A stretch of 64,000 nucleotides of DNA from Actinobacillus genomosp. 1 (lineage in GTDB: Bacteria; Pseudomonadota; Gammaproteobacteria; Enterobacterales; Pasteurellaceae), in contig NZ_CP103834.1 in assembly GCF_029774175.1 (NCBI RefSeq), forward strand, positions 2,225,001 to 2,289,000, written 5' to 3'. Below the pieces are notes generated by a model. The model searched no databases, was not told the origin of the DNA, and saw only the letters and a list, made by a program, of their open reading frames with translations. Of this stretch, positions 51,571 to 60,236 are shown one piece after another. The position numbers were made by a program, and so were the translations under genes. The first letter of the stretch is position 1, and every line of letters starts with the position of its first letter.

Positions 51571-53439
51571 ATGAATAAGCCGATGATCCATATCCTGCCT
51601 CCACAACTTGCCAATCAAATCGCAGCCGGTGAAGTAGTGGAACGCCCTGCATCCGTTGTAAAAGAATTAGTCGAAAACAGTTTGGATGCCGGCGCAAGTC
51701 AGATTCAAATTGATATTGAGAAAGGCGGTGCTCAGCTTATTCGTATTAGAGATAACGGCTGCGGTATCGGTAAGCAGGATCTAGCCTTGGCTTTGGCTCG
51801 GCACGCGACCAGCAAAATTTCCAGCCTTGAAGATTTGGAAATGATTTTAAGCCTTGGCTTTCGCGGAGAGGCTTTGGCAAGTATCAGCTCGGTTTCACGA
51901 CTTACATTGACCTCTCGTCCCGAAGGGCAAGCGGAAGCGTGGCAAGCCTATGCACAAGGGCGTGAAATGGAGGTTGAAATTCAACCGGCTTCACATCCGG
52001 TCGGTACGACGATTGAAGTGGCGAATCTATTCTTTAATACGCCGGCACGTCGTAAATTTTTGCGTACCGATAAAACCGAATTTGCGCATATTGATGAGGT
52101 AGTTCGCCGTATTGCGCTAGCAAAACCGAATATCGGTTTTACCCTAACGCATAACGGTAAAACGGTACGCCAATATCGCAAGGTGCAAGATAATTCGGTC
52201 GAACAGCAACAGCGCCGAGTAGCGGCAATTTGTGGTGATGAATTTATCCAAAATGCGATTCATATCGACTGGCAACACGGCGATTTACACTTACACGGTT
52301 GGATTGGTTTACCGAATATTTCCCGATTACAAAATGATTTGTGCTACAGCTATGTGAACGGGCGAATGATGCGTGATAAAACCATCAATCACGCAATCCG
52401 CCAAGCCTATGAAGAAACCAATATGCCGGCAGGGAATTATCCTGCGTTTGTGGTCTTTTTAGATATTAATCCAAGCCAAGTAGATGTGAACGTGCATCCG
52501 GCAAAACACGAAGTGCGTTTCCATCAAGGACGATTAGTGCATGACTTTATTTTGCAAGGTGTGCAAACCGCTTTACAAGGGCAATCGGAAATCGGTTTAA
52601 CCGATCAAGTGAATGAGTCGTTGCCGAGTTATCAACGAGATACTAATCGTATAGCGGCGGGTGGTAATAGCTTTTTAGCGTCGCAACCAGCGGTCGAATT
52701 TACAGAAAATTTTGTAAAACCGACCGCTTCTCGTATGCCGAGTTATTCGCCTCGTACAACAAGCGTCTCTAAATCGGCACAAAAATGGTATGGGGAATTA
52801 GTCAGCCAGCCGCAAACCCAATCGGATAACAGACAAGATTTTGTTGAACCGAAAACCAATGTGGCACCAGTGATTTTTGCTCAAGAGAGAGTGGAAGCCG
52901 AACATAAGTCGATACAATCCGTACCGATGAAATCAGACCATTGGCAGCCGTTAGCTATCGTGCAAAATCAGGCTTTGTTATTAAAAGCGGATCAACAATT
53001 CTATTTAATCTCACTAGAAAAATTGGCTCGTTTGCGATTTCAAACACAACTTGCGAAAGGAGAAAGTCAAGCGTTATTGATTCCGATCAATTTAAGTTTG
53101 GATGAAGTGCAGGCGCAACATTGGCAAATACTTAAAGCCCCATTGGCGGAGTTAGGCTTTGTGATTAGCGAAAAAGCATGGCAAGGACAAATTCGGCTTT
53201 CGCTTTCACAGGTACCGAGATTGTTAAGAGAACAAAATTTACAACAAATTTTATTAGGGTTATTAACTGCACAAACGGTCGATTTAGTCGAATTTTTTGC
53301 AAAATTTGCGCCGATTCCGACCGCTTATAGTCTGGCGGAAGCGGTTAATTGGTTGGCGGAAACCGAACAGTCGGCTAAATCGGAACTGGAAAAACTAAAA
53401 GTAGCGGTAGATTTTTCAGCATTTTTAGCAATTTGTTAA
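51571..53439 (+). CDS. mutL: DNA mismatch repair protein MutL
   Basis: Couples MutS mismatch recognition to MutH and UvrD. The 622-aa protein has a GHKL ATPase at about 1-330 with IAAGEVVERPASVVKELVEN, DAGA, RDNGCGI and TSKI followed by GFRGEALASISSVS, a variable Pro/Gln/Ser linker at about 345-445, and a C-terminal dimerisation domain. I start at ATG 51571. The linker DNA at about 52688-52730 contains an inverted USS pair (AGCGGTCGAATTT and ACCGACCGCTTC), and another degenerate pair lies near 53277-53325, so part of the linker peptide is uptake-sequence-derived. Confidence 0.96.
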   Translation: MNKPMIHILPPQLANQIAAGEVVERPASVVKELVENSLDAGASQIQIDIEKGGAQLIRIRDNGCGIGKQDLALALARHATSKISSLEDLEMILSLGFRGEALASISSVSRLTLTSRPEGQAEAWQAYAQGREMEVEIQPASHPVGTTIEVANLFFNTPARRKFLRTDKTEFAHIDEVVRRIALAKPNIGFTLTHNGKTVRQYRKVQDNSVEQQQRRVAAICGDEFIQNAIHIDWQHGDLHLHGWIGLPNISRLQNDLCYSYVNGRMMRDKTINHAIRQAYEETNMPAGNYPAFVVFLDINPSQVDVNVHPAKHEVRFHQGRLVHDFILQGVQTALQGQSEIGLTDQVNESLPSYQRDTNRIAAGGNSFLASQPAVEFTENFVKPTASRMPSYSPRTTSVSKSAQKWYGELVSQPQTQSDNRQDFVEPKTNVAPVIFAQERVEAEHKSIQSVPMKSDHWQPLAIVQNQALLLKADQQFYLISLEKLARLRFQTQLAKGESQALLIPINLSLDEVQAQHWQILKAPLAELGFVISEKAWQGQIRLSLSQVPRLLREQNLQQILLGLLTAQTVDLVEFFAKFAPIPTAYSLAEAVNWLAETEQSAKSELEKLKVAVDFSAFLAIC

Positions 53440-53503
53440 ATCGTTCAATTTGCAATAATTCCATAATTTAATTATGGTTAAGTTATTGATTTTGTTAAAT
53501 TTT

Positions 53504-53519
53504 TGTGAACTATGTCATA
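53504..53519. promoter_or_regulatory. CRP-like site upstream of adhP
   Basis: TGTGA-ACTATG-TCATA matches the CRP consensus at nine of ten positions and lies 122-137 bases before the adhP start. It may link the gene to carbon or oxygen status; an Fnr match is poorer. Confidence 0.6.
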
Positions 53520-53640
53520 AAATTGATAAAAGATTGTTGCACAAAAAAAGTACATGGGCATACTAAAGGTAGTTCTAATGTTTAAATACTAAACATTGTA
53601 CGAAAGCGTTTACCGTTGTTTTTACTTCATAGGAGAAATC

Positions 53641-54690
53641 ATGATGAAAATGCGTGCTGCTGTGGTTGCCCCACAATGTGATGGAACAGTTGAAATTGTT
53701 GAACGTGACATTCCCGAAATCAAAAATGGCGAAGCCCTTGTAGAAGTTGAATATTGCGGTGTATGTCATACCGATTTACACGTCGCTGCCGGTGATTACG
53801 GTAAAAAACCGGGGCGTATATTAGGTCATGAAGGGATCGGTATCGTTAAATCGATTGCACCGGATGTGACCAATCTAAAAGTCGGCGATCGTGTCAGTAT
53901 TGCATGGATGTTTGAAAGTTGCGGATCATGCGAATATTGTACCACCGGACGTGAAACGCTTTGCCGTAGCGTGAAGAATGCTGGTTATACCGTAGATGGC
54001 GGTATGGCGACTCACTGTGTCGTAACGGCAGATTATGCGGTAAAAGTACCGGACGGGTTAGATCCGGCGCAAGCAAGTAGCATTACTTGTGCAGGTGTGA
54101 CAACCTATAAAGGAATTAAAGTATCCGGCGTGCGTGCGGGACAATGGATTGCGATTTACGGTGCCGGCGGGTTAGGTAACTTGGCAGTACAATATGCGAA
54201 GAAAGTATTCGGCGCACGTGTGATTGCGATTGACATTAATGATGATAAACTGGCTTTTGCCAAAGAAGTCGGTGCGGATTTAACCATTAATCCGCTGAAA
54301 GAAGACAGCGTACAAGTAATTCAGGAAAAAGTCGGCGGTGCGCATGCGGCGGTTGTGACGGCGGTATCTAAAGTCGCATTTAATGCTGCGGTGAACTGCG
54401 TTCGAGCAGGCGGTCGCGTAGTGGCTATCGGTCTGCCGCCGGAAACCATGGATCTCTCTATTCCTCGTATTGTGTTGGACGGTATTGAAATTGTCGGCTC
54501 GTTAGTCGGTACTCGCCAAGATCTCGCTGAAGCTTTCCAATTCGGTGCGGAAGGCTTAGTCGTACCGTTGGTGCAATTACGTCGTTTGGATGAAGCGAAT
54601 GATATTTTCCAAGAAATGCGTGACGGTAAAATTCAAGGTCGAATGGTTATCGATATGAAAAAAGGCTGCGGTTGCGGCTGTAGTCATTAA
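53641..54690 (+). CDS. adhP: Zinc-dependent alcohol dehydrogenase AdhP with a cysteine-rich C-terminal tail
   Basis: NAD-dependent medium-chain alcohol dehydrogenase of 349 aa. Catalytic zinc region CGVCHTDLH near 39-47 and GHEGIG near 62; structural-zinc cysteines in CGSCEYCTTGRETLC near 98-112; Rossmann motif GAGGLGNLA near 175. It is highly similar to E. coli AdhP along its length, but the C-terminus continues as KKGCGCGCSH, a Cys-x-Cys-x-Cys tail absent from E. coli AdhP, perhaps a metal- or thiol-binding add-on. ATG 53641 has GGAG five bases upstream; earlier in-frame starts lack a site. Confidence 0.95.
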   Translation: MMKMRAAVVAPQCDGTVEIVERDIPEIKNGEALVEVEYCGVCHTDLHVAAGDYGKKPGRILGHEGIGIVKSIAPDVTNLKVGDRVSIAWMFESCGSCEYCTTGRETLCRSVKNAGYTVDGGMATHCVVTADYAVKVPDGLDPAQASSITCAGVTTYKGIKVSGVRAGQWIAIYGAGGLGNLAVQYAKKVFGARVIAIDINDDKLAFAKEVGADLTINPLKEDSVQVIQEKVGGAHAAVVTAVSKVAFNAAVNCVRAGGRVVAIGLPPETMDLSIPRIVLDGIEIVGSLVGTRQDLAEAFQFGAEGLVVPLVQLRRLDEANDIFQEMRDGKIQGRMVIDMKKGCGCGCSH

Positions 54691-54709
54691 GCACTAAATT
54701 ATTATAGTG

Positions 54710-54742
54710 CGGTCGTAAATCGTTGGGTTTACGACCGTTTTT
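54710..54742 (+). terminator. Rho-independent terminator of adhP
   Basis: CGGTCGTAAA/TTTACGACCG stem followed by TTTTTATTTTT. The left arm overlaps a TAGTGCGGT sequence, one base from the hin-type USS core. Confidence 0.88.
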
Positions 54743-54831
54743 ATTTTTATATTTTATTGTGGTGCTTTAGGTTTGGGCTTTTGCTAAACTTCCGTTAAAA
54801 TTCGACCGCTTATAACTAAACAGAAAATAAA

Positions 54832-55776
54832 ATGAATAAGAAACCTTTAGCGATATTTTTAATGGGCCCAACGGCTTCGGGCAAAACCGATTTGGCGATT
54901 GCGTTGCGCCAAACGCTTCCGGTGGAAGTGATTAGCGTGGATTCTGCACTAATTTATAAAGGTATGGACATCGGTACGGCGAAACCGAGTAAAGCCGAGC
55001 TGGTACTGGCACCTCATCGTTTGATTGACATTTTAGATCCAAGCGAGAGTTACTCAGCAATGAATTTTCGTGAAGATGCGTTGCGTGAAATGGCGGATAT
55101 TACGGCAAGTGGACGTATTCCTTTACTTGTCGGCGGGACAATGCTTTATTATAAAGCTTTACTGGAAGGGCTTTCTCCTTTACCTTCGGCGGATCCGGTT
55201 ATTCGTGCCGAAATTGAAGCAAAAGCGGAGCAAATCGGCTGGAACGGTTTGCATAGCGAGTTATCGGCGATTGATCCTATTGCAGGCAATCGTATCAATC
55301 CGAATGACAGCCAACGAATTAACCGTGCTTTAGAAGTATTTTATATTACCGGTAAAACGCTGACCGAGCTAACCGCTCAACAGGGCGATAGTCTGCCTTA
55401 TAACGTATTACAGTTTGCCATTGCGCCGCAGGACAGAGCGGTATTACATCAACGTATCGAACAACGTTTTTATAAAATGATGGAACTTGGCTTCCAACAA
55501 GAAGTCGAAAAATTGCGTGCCAGAGGCGATTTACACAAAGATCTTCCTTCGATTCGTTGTGTCGGTTATCGTCAAATATGGGAATATCTTGACGGTGACG
55601 TTTCGCTTAATGAGGCGATTTATAAGGGAATCTGTGCGACACGCCAACTTGCTAAACGCCAGATTACTTGGTTACGAGGGTGGGGAAGTGAAATCGAGTG
55701 GTTGGATAGCTTAGATCCGACCAGTTCGAAGTTAAAAATGATCGAAAAGATCGAGCAAAATTCAATTAAACTATGA
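54832..55776 (+). CDS. miaA: tRNA dimethylallyltransferase
   Basis: Adds a dimethylallyl group to A37 of tRNAs reading U-starting codons. The 314-aa protein has P-loop MGPTASGKTDLAIAL near 11-25, SVDSALIYKGMDIGTAKPS, YSAMNFREDAL, GGTMLYYKALLEG, and IRCVGYRQIWEYLDG near 241. Length is normal. It is followed by hfq in the conserved miaA-hfq-hflX order. Confidence 0.98.
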   Translation: MNKKPLAIFLMGPTASGKTDLAIALRQTLPVEVISVDSALIYKGMDIGTAKPSKAELVLAPHRLIDILDPSESYSAMNFREDALREMADITASGRIPLLVGGTMLYYKALLEGLSPLPSADPVIRAEIEAKAEQIGWNGLHSELSAIDPIAGNRINPNDSQRINRALEVFYITGKTLTELTAQQGDSLPYNVLQFAIAPQDRAVLHQRIEQRFYKMMELGFQQEVEKLRARGDLHKDLPSIRCVGYRQIWEYLDGDVSLNEAIYKGICATRQLAKRQITWLRGWGSEIEWLDSLDPTSSKLKMIEKIEQNSIKL

Positions 55777-55840
55777 TAATATCATTTTTGCCTTTGGCAC
55801 TAAGACGATATTTACCACAACAATAAAAAAGGAAAAGAAA

Positions 55841-56119
55841 ATGGCAAAAGGTCAATCTTTACAAGATCCATATTTGAATGCACTTCGTCGTGAGCGTATT
55901 CCTGTTTCAATTTATTTAGTTAACGGCATTAAATTACAAGGACAAATCGAATCTTTCGACCAATTCGTAATTTTATTAAAAAATACAGTAAGTCAAATGG
56001 TTTACAAACATGCCATTTCAACGGTAGTACCTGCTCGTTCCGTTTCTCATAACAACGGCGGTACGTCACATACTCAACAAGCTCCTGCGGTTGAAGCGGT
56101 TGCGGATAAAGCGGAATAA
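55841..56119 (+). CDS. hfq: RNA chaperone Hfq
   Basis: Hexameric Sm-like protein that pairs small RNAs with mRNAs. The 92-aa protein has Sm1 (SLQDPYLNALRRERIPVSIY then LVNGIKLQGQIESFDQFVIL) and Sm2 with YKHAISTVVP, and a short disordered Ala/Glu-rich tail. AAAGGAAAAG lies just upstream of ATG 55841. It lies 64 bases after miaA and just before hflX. Confidence 0.99.
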   Translation: MAKGQSLQDPYLNALRRERIPVSIYLVNGIKLQGQIESFDQFVILLKNTVSQMVYKHAISTVVPARSVSHNNGGTSHTQQAPAVEAVADKAE

Positions 56120-56126
56120 TTAAGCT

Positions 56127-57524
56127 ATTACTACATCAGCTTTTTTAACCGATCAGATACCAAATACAGATGAAAACGCTGTATTTGGTTTTGCTTTATC
56201 CGAGAATGGGAGAACCGCCGATAAAGAGCTATCCCATACGAAAGATAAAGCGATTTTAGTTCATCTCTTCCTTTCTCAACATAAAGATATTGAGAATCTG
56301 ATGGAATTCCAAACGCTTGCCGAATCGGCGGGTGTTGAAATTCTTGCCACATTAACTACTTCTCGTTCCGCACCGCATATCAAATATTTTGTCGGACAAG
56401 GCAAAGCCGATGAAATCGCACAAGCGGTTAAAGATTTAGAAGCTACGGTTGTTTTAGTCAATCACGAGCTTAGTCCGTCACAAACCCGTAATTTACAAGC
56501 GTTATGCGAATGTCGAGTTGTGGACAGAACCGGTCTGATTTTAGATATTTTTGCCCAACGTGCCAGATCGCATGAAGGAAAATTACAAGTCGAGCTGGCT
56601 CAACTTAAACACTTGGCAACACGTTTGGTACGTCGTTTGGGCAATCAGGATCAGCAAAAGGGCGGGGCAGTAGGCTTACGAGGGCCGGGTGAAACTCAGC
56701 TTGAAACCGATCGCCGTTTGATTAAAGTGCGCATTCAGCAACTGCAAAATCGTTTGGAGAAAGTGAATAAGCAACGTAGTCAAAATCGCAAAACTCGTCA
56801 GAAAGCGGATATTCCGACCGTTTCATTGGTGGGCTATACCAATGCGGGGAAATCTACCTTGTTTAATGCAATTACTAATGCCGGTGTCTATGCGGCGGAT
56901 CAGTTATTTGCAACGCTTGATCCGACTTTACGCCGAATGCAGATTCAAGATGTCGGCACTACAATCTTAGCGGATACGGTCGGTTTTATTCGTTTTTTAC
57001 CGCATGATTTGGTCTCCGCATTTAAATCGACGTTACAAGAAACCACCGAAGCAAGCTTACTGTTACACGTGATTGATGCGGCGGATGATCGTAAAAATGA
57101 AAATATTGACGCGGTCAATCAAGTCTTAGATGAAATCGGTGCGTTAGACATTCCAACGTTATTGGTCTATAACAAGGTTGATAAACTTGAAGGCATAGTG
57201 CCGCATATCGAGCGTAATGACGATGGTAAACCGGTGGCGGTTTATCTTTCTGCGCAAGCCAATCAAGGTATTGATTTGTTGTATGAAGTGATTCGAGAAT
57301 GTTTACGCAATGAACTTGTGTGCGAGAAAGTGTTATTACCGGCAACCGCTGGGCAAATTTATACGCAATTTCACCTACAGCATTGTATTAAAAACGAAAG
57401 TTTTAATCAGTTCGGTGACCGATTGGTTGAAGTGGAAGTAGATTTTGTACAATGGAATAAATGGCTAAAACAATTCCCCGAATTGACGGAATATATTGAA
57501 TTCGCAAGCTGGGAAGAGAACTAG
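56127..57524 (+). CDS. hflX: GTPase HflX, probably starting at a non-canonical codon
   Basis: Ribosome-associated GTPase that splits stalled ribosomes. The G domain has VGYTNAGKSTLFNAIT, DTVGFIRFLPHDL and YNKVD, with the HflX-specific GLRGPGETQLETDRR before it. The first in-frame ATG is 56301, but HflX homology clearly begins earlier (KAILVHLFLSQHKDIENL lines up with E. coli QAVLVHIYFTQDKDMEDL). The frame is open back to the TAA at 56121-56123 and contains no ATG, GTG or TTG. The best upstream candidate is ATT 56127 (seven bases after the hfq stop), giving 465 aa. The start is inferred; the stop is certain. Coupled translation with hfq is likely. Confidence 0.9.
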   Translation: MTTSAFLTDQIPNTDENAVFGFALSENGRTADKELSHTKDKAILVHLFLSQHKDIENLMEFQTLAESAGVEILATLTTSRSAPHIKYFVGQGKADEIAQAVKDLEATVVLVNHELSPSQTRNLQALCECRVVDRTGLILDIFAQRARSHEGKLQVELAQLKHLATRLVRRLGNQDQQKGGAVGLRGPGETQLETDRRLIKVRIQQLQNRLEKVNKQRSQNRKTRQKADIPTVSLVGYTNAGKSTLFNAITNAGVYAADQLFATLDPTLRRMQIQDVGTTILADTVGFIRFLPHDLVSAFKSTLQETTEASLLLHVIDAADDRKNENIDAVNQVLDEIGALDIPTLLVYNKVDKLEGIVPHIERNDDGKPVAVYLSAQANQGIDLLYEVIRECLRNELVCEKVLLPATAGQIYTQFHLQHCIKNESFNQFGDRLVEVEVDFVQWNKWLKQFPELTEYIEFASWEEN

Positions 57525-57529
57525 CATAC

Positions 57530-57556
57530 AAGCGGTAGCATTGCTACCGCTTTTTG
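57530..57556. terminator. Terminator between hflX and the LOG-family gene
   Basis: AAGCGGTAGCA/TGCTACCGCTT stem followed by TTT on the plus strand. The left arm contains a USS core. Confidence 0.88.
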
Positions 57557-57559
57557 CAT

Positions 57560-58120
57560 TTAATAGCGGCGGATTTCCGGCGGTCTGTAATTTTGAATAA
57601 ATTGTTCGATTTCAGAGAGATCATCAGAGAATAGCACGCAATCCAAATCGGTTTGACTGAGAAAACCGTTATCAACCATTTGTTGATAAAACGCTTGCAA
57701 CGGTCGGTAATAACCTACCACATCAAAGAAGATACAAGGATTATTATTCTGTCCGATTCTTGCCCATGAAACCACTTCGGTAATTTCTTCCAATGTACCG
57801 GGGCCTCCGGGTAAGGCAATATAGGCATCGCCTAATTCAATCATTTTTAGTTTTCGTTCCGGCATATTCTTAACGGTAATCAGCTCGGTGAGTGAAGGAT
57901 GAGCAAGTTCTCGTTCTTGCAAAAAGGTCGGTATTACCCCCGTTACTTTGCCGTGTTGAGCTAAGACACTATCGGCAACAATCCCCATCAAACCGGCTTT
58001 TCCTCCGCCATAAATTAATTGATGCTGACCTTTAGCAATCCATTCGCCGAGTGCGTGTGCGGCTTGTTGATATTGCGGTTTGTTTCCTACGTTTGCGCCG
58101 CAATAAACGGTAATATTCAT
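57560..58120 (-). CDS. LOG family protein (TIGR00730 Rossmann fold)
   Basis: A 186-aa cytosolic protein of the LOG/cytokinin-activating family with the signatures YGGGKAGLMG near 39 and PGGPGTLEEI near 106. Plant members cleave cytokinin nucleotides; bacterial members are nucleoside-monophosphate phosphoribohydrolases of uncertain role. It begins MNITVYCGANVGNKPQY, the usual start. Monocistronic, divergent from the MazG-like gene. Confidence 0.92.
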   Translation of the reverse strand: MNITVYCGANVGNKPQYQQAAHALGEWIAKGQHQLIYGGGKAGLMGIVADSVLAQHGKVTGVIPTFLQERELAHPSLTELITVKNMPERKLKMIELGDAYIALPGGPGTLEEITEVVSWARIGQNNNPCIFFDVVGYYRPLQAFYQQMVDNGFLSQTDLDCVLFSDDLSEIEQFIQNYRPPEIRRY

Positions 58121-58182
58121 TGGCTTTCCTATTTTTTCCGATTAAACTGAAACTATTATGACAAGCCAAACAGGGAAATACA

Positions 58183-58506
58183 ATGCAGATTCAAGATTAT
58201 CAAAATTGGGTCAGAGAGTTTTATCAGACACAGGGCTGGTATCGTTACAATCCGTTTATTCGAGTGAACTTTTTAAGCGAAGAAGTCGGTGAAGTGGCGC
58301 GGGCGGTACGAGCGATTGAAATCGGTCGGGATCGCCCGGATGAAACCGAAGCGTCTTATCAAGAGAAAAGAGCTTGTTTGATCGAAGAACTGGGCGATGT
58401 GCTGGATAATCTGTTTATTTTGGCGGATAAATACGATATTTCGATTGAAGAAGTGATTGAAAAGCATCAAGCAAAATTCATTAAGCGTTATGTAAAAGAC
58501 GAATAA
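58183..58506 (+). CDS. MazG-like nucleotide pyrophosphohydrolase
   Basis: A 107-aa all-alpha NTP pyrophosphohydrolase of the MazG superfamily. The metal-binding motifs are visible: LSEEVGEVARAVRAIE near 29 (ExxE) and IEELGDVLDNLFILADKY near 68 (ExxD). Members of this size clear non-canonical or stress nucleotides. Downstream is a hairpin shared with the convergent crp gene. Confidence 0.88.
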   Translation: MQIQDYQNWVREFYQTQGWYRYNPFIRVNFLSEEVGEVARAVRAIEIGRDRPDETEASYQEKRACLIEELGDVLDNLFILADKYDISIEEVIEKHQAKFIKRYVKDE

Positions 58507-58535
58507 AAAAAGACCGCTTGTTAGCAAGCGGTCTG
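58507..58535 (-). terminator. USS head-to-head terminator of crp
   Basis: AGACCGCTTG/CAAGCGGTCT ten-base-pair stem with a TTAG loop. On the minus strand it is followed by six T, so it mainly terminates crp; the plus strand lacks a T-run. Confidence 0.88.
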
Positions 58536-58548
58536 ATTTCATTAACAT

Positions 58549-59229
58549 TTAGCGAGTACCGTAAACCACAATGGTTTTACCGTGCGCTGAAATTAGCCCT
58601 TCATCTTCTAACATTTTTAAAATTCTGCCGACCGTTTCACGTGAACAACCGACCATTTGACCGATTTCTTGGCGAGTGATTTTAATTTGCATACCTTCAG
58701 GGTGAGTCATCGCATCCGGCATTTTCGCCAGATTCATTAACGTTTGGGCAATACGACCGGTTACGTCTAAGAAAGCAAGATTACTTACTTGACGTGAAGT
58801 TTGGCGTAAACGGCGAGCCATTTGCGCAGAAAGATACATTAAAATATCCGGATTTAAATGTACCAGTTGTTTAAATTTTTTATACGAGATTTCCGCAATT
58901 TCGCAAGCACCTTTGGTTTTGACCCAAGCGGTACGCGGTTGAACCGTGTCTTCAAATAAACTGATTTCACCGACAAACTCGCCTTGACCGAGGTGAGAAA
59001 GGATCATTTCTTTGCCTTCTTCGTCTTTAATAAACACTGCGACAGAACCGCTCACTATATAGAATAATGATTCCGCATCTTCACCCGCATGAATAAGCGT
59101 ATATTTTGACGGATAACGATGAATATGGCAGTGAGTCAAAAACCATTCTACCGCCGGATCGTGGATGGACGGGGTAGACAGCTCACTGTCTAGTTGAGGT
59201 GTTGAAATTGAAATATCTTGCATCTGCAT
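58549..59229 (-). CDS. crp: cAMP receptor protein CRP
   Basis: Global activator using cAMP; in this family it also activates competence genes with Sxy. The 226-aa protein has a cyclic-nucleotide-binding domain (GEFVGEISLFEDTVQPRTAW, with the cAMP-contact Glu and the RTAW arginine) and a C-terminal helix-turn-helix with the recognition helix in GQMVGCSRETVGRILKMLED, matching E. coli CRP's RETVGR core. It has an N-terminal extension of about 18 residues relative to E. coli. ATG 59229 has GAGG six bases upstream. Its predicted targets in this window are the xyl, yjiH, adhP and radC sites. Confidence 0.98.
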   Translation of the reverse strand: MQMQDISISTPQLDSELSTPSIHDPAVEWFLTHCHIHRYPSKYTLIHAGEDAESLFYIVSGSVAVFIKDEEGKEMILSHLGQGEFVGEISLFEDTVQPRTAWVKTKGACEIAEISYKKFKQLVHLNPDILMYLSAQMARRLRQTSRQVSNLAFLDVTGRIAQTLMNLAKMPDAMTHPEGMQIKITRQEIGQMVGCSRETVGRILKMLEDEGLISAHGKTIVVYGTR

Positions 59230-59300
59230 AAAAAACCTCTATAAATCATTTATAGCTTTTAAGTGTTTAAAACGTAAGGATTATATCATGCTCGGCATGA

Positions 59301-59519
59301 TTAACCTAAGAAAGATTTTTTGTCTTTAATATCTAAACTTTGGTGTAATTCCGACCAAACAATCACGACTTTATCCGCTTTTAATTGTGCGAGTAAACGT
59401 TCTCGTTTCTCTGCTAAAGAAAGTTCTTTTTCGCCGTAATCGGTACCTTCTCGTAAAATAAATGAATCCAATACATTATTTAATGTTGCTGGTTCAAGTT
59501 CTTGCCATGGAATAATCAT
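59301..59519 (-). CDS. yheU: YheU family protein (UPF0270)
   Basis: A 72-aa small acidic protein matching E. coli YheU: MIIPWQELEPATLNNVLDSF, ILREGTDYGEKE and VVIVWSELHQSLDI. Function unknown. It lies five bases after slmA on the same strand and about 70 bases before crp. Confidence 0.92.
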   Translation of the reverse strand: MIIPWQELEPATLNNVLDSFILREGTDYGEKELSLAEKRERLLAQLKADKVVIVWSELHQSLDIKDKKSFLG

Positions 59520-59524
59520 AAAAC

Positions 59525-60133
59525 TTACTCAAATAACGGCTTAATCAATGCCCATTGTTTTTCAAAATGTTGATGTTGGTTATAACTGAAGTTAGAACGA
59601 ACTAAACGTAAGAATTGACCTTCGCAAAAATTCACTAAATAGCCGGCGAGTGCTCGTTCATCCTCAAACGTTTTACCTTCACGTAATTTACTCATCTGCA
59701 AAATATTGGCGAACTGAAACTCTAAGCCGTCAAAAAATTTAGCAACACGTGCTTTTAATTGATCGTCTTCAAACATTAACGCATGACCGGTCAGAATACG
59801 AGTTACTCCCGGGTTTTTACGGGCGAATTCAATTACGGTGTAGAGGATCGTTTTCACTGCTAATGCGGTCGAATTTTCTTTGCGTTTACTTGCATTAATA
59901 TAACTGGTTAGCGTTTGTTCGATACATTCAATCAATGCCTCAAATATCTTAGTTTTGCTTGGAAAATAACGGTAAAGCGCACCTTCCGAAACACCAACCG
60001 CTTTGGCTAAACGCTCGGTGGTTACACGCTGCATACCGTCTTCGGAATTTAATAAGCCAATCAATACTTCGAGAACTTGTTGCTGACGTTCTTTCACCGA
60101 TTTTTTCGGCATTTTAATTGTGGGTTGGATCAT
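59525..60133 (-). CDS. slmA: Nucleoid occlusion factor SlmA
   Basis: TetR-type DNA-binding protein that blocks FtsZ-ring assembly over the nucleoid. The 202-aa protein has the TetR helix-turn-helix RVTTERLAKAVGVSEGALYR followed by YFPSKTKIFEALIE, and the SlmA-specific RILTGHALMFEDDQLKARV in the ligand-domain helix that binds FtsZ. It is downstream of coaBC-dut, as in E. coli. Confidence 0.96.
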   Translation of the reverse strand: MIQPTIKMPKKSVKERQQQVLEVLIGLLNSEDGMQRVTTERLAKAVGVSEGALYRYFPSKTKIFEALIECIEQTLTSYINASKRKENSTALAVKTILYTVIEFARKNPGVTRILTGHALMFEDDQLKARVAKFFDGLEFQFANILQMSKLREGKTFEDERALAGYLVNFCEGQFLRLVRSNFSYNQHQHFEKQWALIKPLFE

Positions 60134-60180
60134 AAATTTCTCTTTGCTTTGCTAATCTGTTTATTATCAAAAGAAGTTAT

Positions 60181-60224
60181 AAGCGGTTATTTTTGCAAAA
60201 TTTTTTACAAATTCGACCGCTTGT
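60181..60224 (-). repeat. USS-like inverted pair between dut and slmA
   Basis: AAGCGGTTATTTTTGC and a facing TCGACCGCTTG arm around 60213-60223 form an imperfect stem. It may end part of the coaBC-dut transcript before slmA. Confidence 0.6.
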
Positions 60225-60236
60225 GCGGGTATCGAA

